Source: Nonomuraea muscovyensis
GTDB taxonomy: Bacteria > Actinomycetota > Actinomycetes > Streptosporangiales > Streptosporangiaceae
Direction of reading: 5' to 3'
Assembly: GCF_014207745.1 (NCBI RefSeq)
Contig: NZ_JACHJB010000001.1
Span: 2,728,001 to 2,792,000, forward strand
Length of the DNA stretch: 64,000 nt
Position numbers and translations under genes: made by a program. How positions within the stretch are numbered: the first letter of the stretch is position 1; the number at the start of each line of letters is the position of its first letter. A model generated the notes under the pieces. That model was not told where the DNA came from. It saw only the letters and a list, made by a program, of their open reading frames with translations, and made no database searches. Positions 1-6,863 of this stretch are shown piece after piece.

Positions 1-28
1 GTCGTCGTTCGAGCGGAGCCACGTTCAT
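1..28 (-). CDS. 5' end of next AICE gene, probably excisionase (partial)
   Basis: Only nine codons are visible (reading MNVAPLERR) before the window edge. The ATG overlaps the stop of the replication initiator gene by four bases (ATGA), so it is the next gene of the same leftward train. In pSAM2-type elements the gene after rep is usually xis, followed by int; the identity here is inferred only from that order. An intact integrase would be expected just outside the window. Confidence 0.5.
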
Positions 29-1641
29 GCCGCTACCTCCTCTCCGGTTGCCGAAAGATCTGTGCCGTCTGCTTGGGCCTGTAGTCGCTGCATGAGCGCC
101 CGCCAGTGCTGACGGTTGGCGATCTCCGCGAGGAGCCGTTCGCCGAGAGGCGGGAGGCTGGAGTCGCCGGGTGGGACCGGTCGCCAGGTGTAGCGGTTCG
201 GGTCCTGGTCCTCAGTTGCCGAAAGACCGAGCGCTTCCAGGACCCAGGCGCGTCGGTCGGCACGGTGGTCGGTGAGCGTCTTGTTGGACCACTTGCGGGA
301 CACCAGGACACGGCGGCCGGCATAGCCGAGGTGTTCGGCCTTGTGCGCTTTGCCCTGGCAGCGGCCCGGGGCCTGACCCGCTCGGGCGTTTTTGGGCTGC
401 ACGCCGTAGCGCAGCCAGTTCGGGCACGTCGGCGAACACGGCTCGTAGCGCAGCGCTGCGGTCATCCGCTCGGCATGCTCGCGCTGGCGCTCGTTGTCTG
501 GTTCACACGTCTCGGCGATGGACTTGGTGAGGTACTTGGTCAGGTAGTGCCGGATCAGGTGATCGGCGCGTTCGGTGCCGGCCAGCACACCGATCGGCTT
601 GACCTGCTCACCGAAGCGCAGCACATGCAGCGGCTCGTCATCATCGCCGATGGCGTCGAGGGCTTCGTCCCAGGTGGGCAGCACTTCGCCCGTGCGGGGG
701 TCGAGGTAGCCGACGCTGTCATCCCAGACCGGCAGCTCGTCACCGTCGAAGACGACGCGGTCGGTCGAGGGCCACCACACCTGGTGGTAGGTAGCGGCGG
801 CTATCTGCTTGATCTCCTTGCGCGACAGCGTGCCGCGCATGGCCAGGTGCAGGTGCGGGGCCAGCCTCTTTTGCGGTTCGACGGTGGCGAAGTACTGCAC
901 ATCCCAGCCAGCCACCCGCCGTAGGTTCTGCACGAACCGGTCCACCAGCTTGGAGAAGTGGATCGCGTCGCGGGCGGCCCGCGTGTAGTCGTAGGAGTCC
1001 GGATCGACTGGAGCGCCGTCCATCACGCGCCCGTAGGAGGGCAGGGTGAGGGTGATGAACATCGACGGGCGGAACCGCTTGCCGTCCGCAGCCTCGTAGA
1101 CGCGTCCCAGCGTGCCGGGAAGCCGCTTGCGCTTGGGAAGATCGGGGGCATCCTGCCGGCGCCGGGTGGAGCGTTGACGGCTCGTGGAGGAGCGTCCGAG
1201 CACGCTGCCGCGCAGTCCTGAGCGGCGGATGTCGGCGTCAATGCCGGCCAGGATCTCGTCATACTCGGCCAAGTTCTCACCGGCAGCCGCGGCCACGTCG
1301 CGCTTGGCTTGCCAGTCGGCGCGGTGCTCGATCAGCCAGCGCTGTTCGTCGGTCGGCTCGTTGGGCGGGATGATCGGCTCGTCTTCCAGGTGCCAGCCTT
1401 CCCGGCACTGAGCCATGCGCAGTTTGCGGTTGCGCTCGGCGCACGGCGGGCACTTGTTCGAAAGCGTCGCGCCGCACGGGATGTCGAGCCGTGTGGTCTG
1501 TCCGGTGAGGGTGTCGAGCCGGTACATCGGCACGGGCCGGATGCACACGCCGAAGGAGATGGCGAGTTGGTCAACGACCTCCCGCGCGAGCGGCTGGGCC
1601 AGTCGCACCGCGCGGGGAGTCGAGCGATCGTCTCGGGTCAC
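25..1641 (-). CDS. AICE replication initiator (RepSA-like, HUH rolling-circle type)
   Basis: This 538-residue protein is predicted to nick the element's double-strand origin and start rolling-circle replication after excision. It has a Cys cluster near residues 56-79 (including CPPC), an FITLTL motif near 195-200 matching HUH motif 1, the metal-binding HLH triplet at 263-265, and a Tyr/Lys-rich YLTKYLTK stretch that may carry the nucleophile. The start is GTG, overlapping the upstream small gene's stop (GTGA), and its stop overlaps the next gene (ATGA). Translation along this train is therefore probably coupled. Family assignment rests on motif and context; length is typical of AICE initiators. 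Confidence 0.85.
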   Translation of the reverse strand: MTRDDRSTPRAVRLAQPLAREVVDQLAISFGVCIRPVPMYRLDTLTGQTTRLDIPCGATLSNKCPPCAERNRKLRMAQCREGWHLEDEPIIPPNEPTDEQRWLIEHRADWQAKRDVAAAAGENLAEYDEILAGIDADIRRSGLRGSVLGRSSTSRQRSTRRRQDAPDLPKRKRLPGTLGRVYEAADGKRFRPSMFITLTLPSYGRVMDGAPVDPDSYDYTRAARDAIHFSKLVDRFVQNLRRVAGWDVQYFATVEPQKRLAPHLHLAMRGTLSRKEIKQIAAATYHQVWWPSTDRVVFDGDELPVWDDSVGYLDPRTGEVLPTWDEALDAIGDDDEPLHVLRFGEQVKPIGVLAGTERADHLIRHYLTKYLTKSIAETCEPDNERQREHAERMTAALRYEPCSPTCPNWLRYGVQPKNARAGQAPGRCQGKAHKAEHLGYAGRRVLVSRKWSNKTLTDHRADRRAWVLEALGLSATEDQDPNRYTWRPVPPGDSSLPPLGERLLAEIANRQHWRALMQRLQAQADGTDLSATGEEVAA

Positions 1642-1841
1642 TTGGTCTTGCTCCGGGAGGCGCGAGGGCTACGAGCACGACGGGCGGGCTTGGCCGGCTC
1701 CGGCTCAGCCATCACCAGGACCAAGGACGATTGACCGCACTCGTCGCAGGTGACCTGTTGGGTTGCTTGATCGAGCCAGGAGCGACCCTTGGTCCGACAT
1801 GTGGGGCAGCGATGTTTGGGCAGGCGTTCGGGAGCATTCAT
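1638..1841 (-). CDS. Small zinc-ribbon AICE protein (67 aa)
   Basis: The start MNAPERL at 1841 is chosen because GGAGGTGA lies just upstream and the ATG overlaps the preceding stop (ATGA). The longer reading frame upstream belongs to another gene. The protein carries CPTC and CDEC pairs about 19 residues apart, a classical zinc ribbon, followed by a basic tail rich in Arg, Lys and Ser. It is probably a nucleic-acid-binding accessory factor of the element; no precise function can be assigned. Confidence 0.75.
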   Translation of the reverse strand: MNAPERLPKHRCPTCRTKGRSWLDQATQQVTCDECGQSSLVLVMAEPEPAKPARRARSPRASRSKTK

Positions 1842-1996
1842 CGGGTCACCTCCGCGTTTTCGGCGCATACCTTGTGTGCGGGACGGTCTTGGTCGTCTCG
1901 GAGGGGGGTGGCGCGTCCGCAGTGGATGCATGGCCTACGGGTGCCGCCCCAATGCTTGGCATCACGCCAGTTGAGGCCGCGTGTGCGGGTCTTCAC
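1838..1996 (-). CDS. Small Cys/His AICE protein (52 aa)
   Basis: I found this ORF by reading the gap between the translocase and the zinc-ribbon gene. It starts GTG AAG ACC, overlaps the translocase stop (GTGA) and ends in an ATGA overlap with the next start, so it fits the coupled train exactly. The 52-residue product has CIHC and a later HKVC, a likely zinc-binding site, followed by a short acidic end. It resembles small zinc-finger proteins common between tra and rep genes of actinomycete elements. Function unknown. Confidence 0.7.
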   Translation of the reverse strand: MKTRTRGLNWRDAKHWGGTRRPCIHCGRATPLRDDQDRPAHKVCAENAEVTR

Positions 1997-3459
1997 TCCG
2001 CTTCCTGGGCGAGCTCGATCGGGGGCAGCGGGAGCGTGTCGCCGTCAGCCGGGTTGGTGAGCCAGGCGACCATGTCGCGGATGTCGGCGTCGGAGACGTA
2101 GGCGGCGCGCACGCGCACCGGCTCTGGGGAGGTTTCGAGCCGGACGTAGGCGACGCCGGCCCCGACGCTCGGGATGGGGGAGATGAAGTCGGCCAGCGCG
2201 CCGCGTTCCCGAGCGCCCTCCCCGAGGACCATGTCCACCTGTTCGGACTCGTCCAGCCGCATGGCGATCTTGTCGGGGAACAGGTTGCGGATGTTCATGA
2301 CCTCCTTGCGGGGGTCCTGCAGTAGCGCCATCACTCCGACGCCGACCGCGCGCCCTTGGGTGGTGAGGGTGGCCAGAGCGGCATTGATGCGCCGCTTGAG
2401 GTCCCGATCGTTCTGGTAGGCGGTCAGGAACGCGATCTCGTCCACGATCACCAGCACGAACGGGTCCTCAATCGTGGGCGTGTGGGAACGGCGATGGCCG
2501 CCGAACATCGTCGCGCGTTCCTGCATGCGCTTGACGACCTCGTCCAGCAGGTCGGCGCACTCTTCCGGGGCGGCCGCGTACCGGTGGAAGAGTTCACGAC
2601 CGTAGGACAGCTCCATCAGCTTGGGGTCCAGGCCGACCAACTCGACCAGGCCCGCCCGCACGGCCGGCAGCAGGCCACGCACGACCGACCAGATCAGCGA
2701 GCCCTTCCCGGCGCCGGTCGCGCCCGCGCCGAGGATGTGCGTGCCATGCACCTTCAGCGTCCACGACCGGCCGTCCTCACACAGCCCGACCGGAACCGCG
2801 TGCAGGTTCACCACGTCCGGGATGGGCAGCGCGGGGATCGGCGTGCGCAGCGGGTCACGGCGGGGAAAGGTCAGCCGCAGCAGACCGGCGCGGACGATCG
2901 AGGTGCGGCACGACAGGGCGCGGAAGGCGTGCGCGAGGTTGTCGGCCCTGGTAGTCCAGTCATCGAACGACTGGCCCTTGAGCATCTTGACCGTCACCTG
3001 ATCGGCCACCGGCCCGCACGTCACCTTGACCAGGCGCGGCCGGTACTCCAGGCCCTTGGCCAGCTTCGATAGGCCCGCTCCGGACATGGCGAACGACCAG
3101 TGCGGACGGTAAATCCACACCAGCCGCCAGAAGGCCAGCAGCCGCCAGCCGACCCACCAGGAGAACGACGAGCGGTGCAGCAGCGCCCAGCCGACCAGCC
3201 CGAGAACGAGCGAGCTGACCAGGCCGGCCGACCACTGCCAGCCGTAGACGACGGCCAGCGCCGACAGGCCCGCAGTGGCCACGATGGCGATCGGATGACG
3301 GTAGAGCATGCGGACGGTCCCGAGAAGGAGCCGCCAGCACAGGAGCGTGATCGTAATGATGGCGGGGGTCTGCACGACAGTCGGGCGGAACATCAGCGGC
3401 GCGCCCGGACTGGTCGTGATCAGGTCCCCCGCTACTTCGCCTTGAGCACGGCGAAACAT
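1993..3459 (-). CDS. FtsK/SpoIIIE-type DNA translocase (TraSA/TraB-like) of the AICE
   Basis: A septal translocase that in actinomycetes moves double-stranded element DNA to the recipient and is the only protein strictly needed for transfer. The 488-residue product begins at MFRRAQGEV (AGGAG about ten bases upstream). It has hydrophobic segments near residues 32-60 and 60-110 that should anchor it in the membrane, Walker A GATGAGKGS near 246-254 and Walker B VLVIVDE near 335-341. The in-frame extension upstream of 3459 reads through the leader repeat and is not coding. It is preceded by one copy of the repeated leader and coupled to the next small gene. Confidence 0.9.
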   Translation of the reverse strand: MFRRAQGEVAGDLITTSPGAPLMFRPTVVQTPAIITITLLCWRLLLGTVRMLYRHPIAIVATAGLSALAVVYGWQWSAGLVSSLVLGLVGWALLHRSSFSWWVGWRLLAFWRLVWIYRPHWSFAMSGAGLSKLAKGLEYRPRLVKVTCGPVADQVTVKMLKGQSFDDWTTRADNLAHAFRALSCRTSIVRAGLLRLTFPRRDPLRTPIPALPIPDVVNLHAVPVGLCEDGRSWTLKVHGTHILGAGATGAGKGSLIWSVVRGLLPAVRAGLVELVGLDPKLMELSYGRELFHRYAAAPEECADLLDEVVKRMQERATMFGGHRRSHTPTIEDPFVLVIVDEIAFLTAYQNDRDLKRRINAALATLTTQGRAVGVGVMALLQDPRKEVMNIRNLFPDKIAMRLDESEQVDMVLGEGARERGALADFISPIPSVGAGVAYVRLETSPEPVRVRAAYVSDADIRDMVAWLTNPADGDTLPLPPIELAQEAE

Positions 3460-3476
3460 AGGATGGACTCCTCTTC

Positions 3477-3546
3477 CTTGATCCTTGCTACGGGTTGCGG
3501 AGAGATCAGGGGCCACCGGAAGTTGCCGCTTCGCGGTGGCCCCGCC
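3477..3546 (-). repeat. AICE leader repeat, copy 1 (upstream of translocase)
   Basis: About 70 bases that recur upstream of several small genes of the element. Read on the minus strand it contains a hairpin (GGCCACCG arms around CGGCAACTT), then GATCTCTCCGCAACCCGTAGCAA, then GATCAAGGA leading into the ribosome binding site. Confidence 0.8.
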
Positions 3547-3585
3547 TACAGGCTCACGCAGTCACTCGGTCGGTTCCGAATGCGG

Positions 3586-3735
3586 TTAGAGCACGGTCAG
3601 TTCGAGTCGCCTGCCGCAGGTGCCGCAACTGGCCGTGATCTTGTTTGCGGCCTTGCGGATGTCCGTCCACTCGACGCTGCCGCAGTTGGTGCAGGTAACC
3701 GGCTTGCCGCCGGCCACGATGACCGACTTGCACAT
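3586..3735 (-). CDS. Small zinc-ribbon AICE protein (49 aa)
   Basis: The start MCKSVIVAGG at 3735 follows AAGGAG; the longer frame upstream reads through a leader repeat. The product has CTNC and CGTC pairs separated by about 18 residues, a zinc ribbon of the type found in many small DNA- or RNA-binding proteins. It lies in the leftward train between two other zinc proteins and has its own copy of the repeated leader. No specific role is known to me. Confidence 0.7.
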   Translation of the reverse strand: MCKSVIVAGGKPVTCTNCGSVEWTDIRKAANKITASCGTCGRRLELTVL

Positions 3736-3744
3736 GATGGGTCT

Positions 3745-3816
3745 CCTTGATCCTTTGCTACGGGTTGTCGAGAGATTGGGGGCCACTGGAAGTTGCCGCT
3801 TCTCGGTGGTCCCGCC
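3745..3816 (-). repeat. AICE leader repeat, copy 2
   Basis: Second full copy, upstream of the 49-residue zinc-ribbon gene. It differs from copy 1 at a few bases in the hairpin arms, but two of the changes leave G-U pairs, so the stem can still form on the minus-strand transcript. Confidence 0.75.
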
Positions 3817-3823
3817 AGGTTCG

Positions 3824-3955
3824 CTACTTGGCCTGTCGGGGGATGACCTGGCCGACGCCACCGCAGACGGAGCACGTCCCGCCGTAGGCGTTCTCACCGT
3901 TGCCCTTGCACTTGGCGCAGGTGACCGGCTTGGGCGCGCAGTTGTTGTCGCACAT
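3824..3955 (-). CDS. Small DnaJ-type zinc knuckle AICE protein (43 aa)
   Basis: The start MCDNNCAPK at 3955 follows GGAGGAA. The 43-residue product contains CAKCKGNG and CSVCGGVG, two CxxCxGxG units like those of the DnaJ cysteine-rich domain, so it should bind one zinc. It is too short to be a chaperone and is probably an accessory protein of the element. The longer ORF in this frame starts inside the neighbour and is not real. Confidence 0.7.
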   Translation of the reverse strand: MCDNNCAPKPVTCAKCKGNGENAYGGTCSVCGGVGQVIPRQAK

Positions 3956-3966
3956 GAGCGTTCCTC

Positions 3967-3986
3967 CTTGATCGTTGCTACGGGTT
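3967..3986 (-). repeat. AICE leader repeat, truncated copy 3
   Basis: Only the RBS-proximal 20 bases of the leader remain (minus strand AACCCGTAGCAACGATCAAGG). The hairpin half is missing because the upstream gene's stop codon lies immediately next to it. Confidence 0.65.
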
Positions 3987-3989
3987 CCC

Positions 3990-4148
3990 CTACTTCTTCT
4001 TCTTCTTGTCCGCCTTGCCGTTGGCGAGCTGGTCGTACAGGTCCCGGACGTTCTTGTGCGGGTCGGTGCCAGGCCAGCCCGAGGGGCGCTCACCGTCCGG
4101 CCAGGTACCGTCGTTGCGGCCGTGGTCAACGCGCGTGACTTTCGGCAT
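3990..4148 (-). CDS. Small AICE protein with lysine tail (52 aa)
   Basis: The ORF runs from an ATG at 4148, preceded by GAAAGGAA, to a stop at 3990. The product begins MPKVTRVDHG, is rich in Trp, Asp and Pro, has a short helical-looking segment (NVRDLYDQLA) and ends in a run of five lysines. It lies in line with its neighbours and uses the same codon pattern. I do not recognise it; the basic tail suggests nucleic-acid contact. Confidence 0.6.
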   Translation of the reverse strand: MPKVTRVDHGRNDGTWPDGERPSGWPGTDPHKNVRDLYDQLANGKADKKKKK

Positions 4149-4171
4149 GATGGAGTTTCCTTTCGAGGAGA

Positions 4172-4207
4172 CCCCGGGCTTCGTTCTTGGTCGGATGCGG
4201 CCCGGGG
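4172..4207 (-). other. Perfect hairpin between two small AICE genes
   Basis: CCCCGGGC at 4172-4179 pairs with GCCCGGGG at 4200-4207 over eight bases with a 20-base loop. It lies just upstream of the RBS of the 52-residue lysine-tail gene, where the repeated leader is absent. It may be an attenuator or mRNA-stabilising stem. No U-run follows, so it is not a classical terminator. Confidence 0.5.
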
Positions 4208-4249
4208 TTCAACCGGACAGGGGGATCGACTACCGGGAACGCTCGTGCT

Positions 4250-4408
4250 CTACCGGGCGGGCTTGCCCGGACCCTTGCGGATGCTGCGCGAGGCGAGCCG
4301 GCCGAAGGGCAGCACGCACGTGTGCTTGAACGGGTTGTTGTACGAGTTGCCACAGGTCTTGCAGGTGAAGGTGTCAACCTGCATCGAGACGCGGATGCGC
4401 TTGCCCAT
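4250..4408 (-). CDS. Small zinc-binding AICE protein (52 aa)
   Basis: The start MGKRIRVSMQ at 4408 follows the leader repeat and an AAGGAAGGGG ribosome site. The product has CKTC followed by an HxC (residues KHTC), a possible CCHC zinc site, and a basic C-terminus (RSIRKGPGKPAR). It is one of five small Cys-rich proteins encoded in the element. An alternative in-frame ATG eight codons upstream lies inside the leader repeat and is less likely. Confidence 0.65.
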   Translation of the reverse strand: MGKRIRVSMQVDTFTCKTCGNSYNNPFKHTCVLPFGRLASRSIRKGPGKPAR

Positions 4409-4423
4409 CAGGGGCACCCCTTC

Positions 4424-4493
4424 CTTGATCATTGCTACGGGTTGCGGACAGATCAGGAGCCACCGGAAGTTGCCGCTTCGCGACGGCCCTGCC
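4424..4493 (-). repeat. AICE leader repeat, copy 4
   Basis: Fourth copy, upstream of the gene ending at 4250. Its RBS-proximal part is the same as in the other copies, while the lower hairpin stem has mismatches (GACGGCCC in place of the pairing arm). Confidence 0.75.
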
Positions 4494-4500
4494 TTGCATC

Positions 4501-4764
4501 TCAGGCGGCCCGGTTCGGGGCCGCAGGGTCGAGCTGGGCGGCGTGCAGCCGCTCGCACTCAGCCAGGAACGTCCGAGCCTGAGCGACGAACTCACGCACG
4601 ATCGCCAGGGCCTCACTCGAGACCCGGTCACGCTCACCCGAGGTCGTGATGTCCACCGACGCGCCGCAGATGTTCATGCTCAGGATCGGCGCGGCGTCGG
4701 CGTAGGTGTGGCAGCGGAACTGCACGTCCTCACCCAGGTGGAAGCTGATGGCCGCCAGGCTCAT
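4501..4764 (-). CDS. Conserved AICE hypothetical protein (87 aa), paralogue of the next gene
   Basis: The start MSLAAISFHL overlaps the upstream stop by four bases (ATGA), so the pair is translationally coupled. The product appears to have an N-terminal beta-rich half and a C-terminal helix (EALAIVREFVAQARTFLAEC). The layout and several positions match its 91-residue upstream neighbour, suggesting an old tandem duplication. Such proteins are frequent between pra and tra genes of AICEs, but I know no assigned function. Confidence 0.7.
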   Translation of the reverse strand: MSLAAISFHLGEDVQFRCHTYADAAPILSMNICGASVDITTSGERDRVSSEALAIVREFVAQARTFLAECERLHAAQLDPAAPNRAA

Positions 4765-5036
4765 GCCGCGCCCTCCGTGTTCTTGACCGGAGCCAGGCCC
4801 CGCCAGCGTCGCTCCACCTCGACCGCGAAAACCTGAGCCGCCTTGGCCAGCTCACGAGCGAAGTCGACCGACTCGGCGGTGACCTTGTCGGCGTGCAGAC
4901 ACACGCTGACGATCGCGTTGCCGGCACCCACCGCCAGGACCGGAGTGCGGTCCGGGTAGGTCGTGCACGACGCCTGGCCCTTGCCGTCCACGTGCAACGC
5001 CGTCCGCTGCCACGAGCCGCCCTTACGAGTCGCCAT
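4761..5036 (-). CDS. Conserved AICE hypothetical protein (91 aa)
   Basis: The ATG at 5036 shares its A with the stop of the pra-like gene (TGATG); a GTG one codon upstream (5039) would give a four-base overlap and is equally possible. The protein has a beta-rich front and a helix (SVDFARELAKAAQVFAVEVE) like that of its downstream paralogue. Length and position suit a small cytoplasmic accessory protein of the element. Confidence 0.7.
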   Translation of the reverse strand: MATRKGGSWQRTALHVDGKGQASCTTYPDRTPVLAVGAGNAIVSVCLHADKVTAESVDFARELAKAAQVFAVEVERRWRGLAPVKNTEGAA

Positions 5037-5464
5037 CACGCACCCCCGTCCTTGGCCGCCGGAGCGGGAGCCGGCCGGGAGCCGTTGGAGCCGTTCGGCT
5101 TGACCATGCCGGACGCCCGCAGCGAGTACGCCAGACGCCGGGTCTTCTCGTTCAGGTACGGCGTCACCGTCATGTCGGTGAACTCCACTGCCTCGAACAT
5201 CTGACCCGTCGGCGGAACCGGCTGCACTTCCGCCAAAATCTTCACGGCCACCTCACGCGACCGCGCACCCAGCTCCGGGTCCATGTCCATGACTCGGCAC
5301 GTCCAGACCCGACCGCCCGTGACCTTGTCCTTGGACGGGGACCGCTTGCCCGACTTCTCGTCGTAGTCCTCACCCTGCGCGATCGAACCCGGCACCAGCA
5401 CGCAGCCAGCCGGGAATACCTCCTCGAACCGAACCCGGAACCGCATTCCACCAGGAAGGGCCAT
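5036..5464 (-). CDS. Plasmid replication, integration and excision activator (Pra-like)
   Basis: The product (142 aa) matches my memory of the small Pra-type proteins of actinomycete elements: N-terminal MALPGGMRFRV, a central VTGGRVWTCRVMDMDPE segment and the TVTPYLNEKTRRLAYSLRASGM block near the end. In pSAM2, Pra activates rep, xis and int expression and is repressed by KorSA. Here it is the first gene of the leftward train and sits directly behind a strong inverted-repeat operator. The Gly/Ser/Pro-rich tail is unstructured. Confidence 0.75.
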   Translation of the reverse strand: MALPGGMRFRVRFEEVFPAGCVLVPGSIAQGEDYDEKSGKRSPSKDKVTGGRVWTCRVMDMDPELGARSREVAVKILAEVQPVPPTGQMFEAVEFTDMTVTPYLNEKTRRLAYSLRASGMVKPNGSNGSRPAPAPAAKDGGA

Positions 5465-5504
5465 CGCCCTACCTCCCTTCGTTTGACGTCTCCAGTAGGC
5501 GTCT

Positions 5505-5555
5505 ACTCGTCTAGAGGAGTAGTTGCCTACTTCCTTTGTACTCCTCTAGACGAGT
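5505..5555. promoter_or_regulatory. Paired inverted-repeat operator upstream of pra-like gene
   Basis: ACTCGTCTAGAGGAGTA (5505-5521) and TACTCCTCTAGACGAGT (5539-5555) are perfect reverse complements, 17 bp each, 17 bp apart. Each half is itself a near palindrome centred on TCTAGA. The site lies between the pra-like gene and the 3' end of the GntR gene, where KorSA binds in pSAM2. It is therefore the probable repressor target. Confidence 0.75.
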
Positions 5556-5565
5556 TTGTAAACCC

Positions 5566-6354
5566 CTATCGGGCGGGAAGTTCGTAGGACAACACGTAGG
5601 CGTCGCTCGACATCACCGTGTCGCACACCTCTACGGGCGTGCCGTCGCTCGCGTAAGCCGTACGGACCAGGTGAAACACCGGAACGCCAGGGGCGAGTCT
5701 GAGTGCTCGGACCTCATCCCGTAGCGGCATGCGAGATTTGATGTCCTCCACGAAATGATCAAGTCGGTAGCCCTTCTCCTCGATCCGCGCGTAGATCCCA
5801 CCTGGCCCGGTGTCCGGCTGCATGATCTGAGTACCCTTGGCGATCTCTACAGGGATGTACGAGATCGCCGTCTCTACCGGTTGTCCATTGATCAAGTAGC
5901 GGCGAGAGCGGCGGACCGTTCGGTCCTTTGGGCCGATCTTCAAGCGTTCGGCCACATCCGGTGAAGGCTTCACTTCCGTGATCTCTATGGAGTCCACCGA
6001 GGGCTTTCCGCCGGCACCCTCGGTCTCAGCGATGAACGCCGCCTTGCCTTGCTCTCGATGACGCCGAGCGAACCGATCGGAAGCCAGTCGGCGCACGGGA
6101 GGATGCGAGCGGACGAAGACTCCGCGCCCGTGCTCGGCTACCGTCAGACCCTCGCTCTGGAGGACTTGCAGTGCGTTGCGGATGGTCATACGCGCGACGC
6201 CGTAGTGTTGCATGAGCTGGGCTTCTGAGGGCACCTTGTCACCCTCAGCGAGTTGACCGCGTTCGATTGCCTCTCGGAGGTGATCGGCGATCTGACGGAA
6301 GACGGCCCGGTCGCTGATCGGGTCCAGGTCCGGCAAACTCGGCGATTCGGCCAC
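5566..6354 (-). CDS. GntR-family (HutC/UTRA) repressor, KorSA-like
   Basis: The product (262 aa) has an N-terminal winged helix (residues about 20-85, with PSEAQLMQHYGVARMTIRNA) and a C-terminal UTRA effector domain (about 95-255). The start is GTG at 6354 with GAGGAG upstream. By analogy with KorSA of pSAM2 it should repress the pra-like gene, keep the element integrated, and probably control its own and the Nudix promoter. The likely operators are the 17-bp repeats at 5505-5555 and the smaller palindrome at 6373-6386. The UTRA ligand is not predictable. Confidence 0.85.
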   Translation of the reverse strand: MAESPSLPDLDPISDRAVFRQIADHLREAIERGQLAEGDKVPSEAQLMQHYGVARMTIRNALQVLQSEGLTVAEHGRGVFVRSHPPVRRLASDRFARRHREQGKAAFIAETEGAGGKPSVDSIEITEVKPSPDVAERLKIGPKDRTVRRSRRYLINGQPVETAISYIPVEIAKGTQIMQPDTGPGGIYARIEEKGYRLDHFVEDIKSRMPLRDEVRALRLAPGVPVFHLVRTAYASDGTPVEVCDTVMSSDAYVLSYELPAR

Positions 6355-6372
6355 CGGTCAACTCCTCAACTC

Positions 6373-6386
6373 GTACAGACGTGTAC
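6373..6386. promoter_or_regulatory. Palindrome between divergent GntR and Nudix genes
   Basis: GTACA-GACG-TGTAC is a perfect 5+4+5 inverted repeat in the 74-bp divergent promoter region, 19 bases from the repressor start. It is a candidate operator for autoregulation, different in sequence from the TCTAGA-centred sites near pra. Confidence 0.5.
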
Positions 6387-6428
6387 TACAGTCCGATGAT
6401 AGTGAGACATCCAGCGCGGAGGTATGGG

Positions 6429-6863
6429 ATGAACCGCCAGGACGCGCACTCTGTCAGCGTGGCAGGCGTGATCATCGACGATCAGGGCCGCGCACTGCTC
6501 ACTCAGCGCCGCGACAACGGTCACTGGGAAGCACCTGGAGGAGTGCTTGAGCTGGACGAGGACATCACGACCGGCTTGCTCCGAGAAGTCCAAGAGGAGA
6601 CCGGCCTCCAGGTCGAGCCCGTAGCTCTGACCGGCGTCTACAAGAACATGACACGCGGCATAGTTGCCCTGGTATTCCGTTGCAAGGTCGTCGGTGGGCA
6701 TCTGACCGAGACCGACGAGACCCGCGCCTTCCGCTGGGTGAGTGCCGACGAGGTCCAGGAGCTGGCGTCCGAAGCTTTCGCCGTCCGTGTTCTCGACGCC
6801 ATGCTCTACGAGCACGCACCAGCCGTACGGCAGCACGACGGGGAACACTTGCTCAGCGCGTAG
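6429..6863 (+). CDS. Nudix hydrolase, Pif-like entry-exclusion factor candidate
   Basis: The start MNRQDAHSV at 6429 follows GGAGGTATGGG. The product (144 aa) contains a complete Nudix box, G-x5-E-x7-REVQEETGL, so it should hydrolyse a nucleoside-diphosphate-linked substrate. In pSAM2 the Nudix protein Pif sits at the same place beside korSA and blocks redundant transfer between element-carrying cells; that role is inferred here from position and domain. It is the only rightward gene of the element and the last one before the attachment site. Confidence 0.8.
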   Translation: MNRQDAHSVSVAGVIIDDQGRALLTQRRDNGHWEAPGGVLELDEDITTGLLREVQEETGLQVEPVALTGVYKNMTRGIVALVFRCKVVGGHLTETDETRAFRWVSADEVQELASEAFAVRVLDAMLYEHAPAVRQHDGEHLLSA

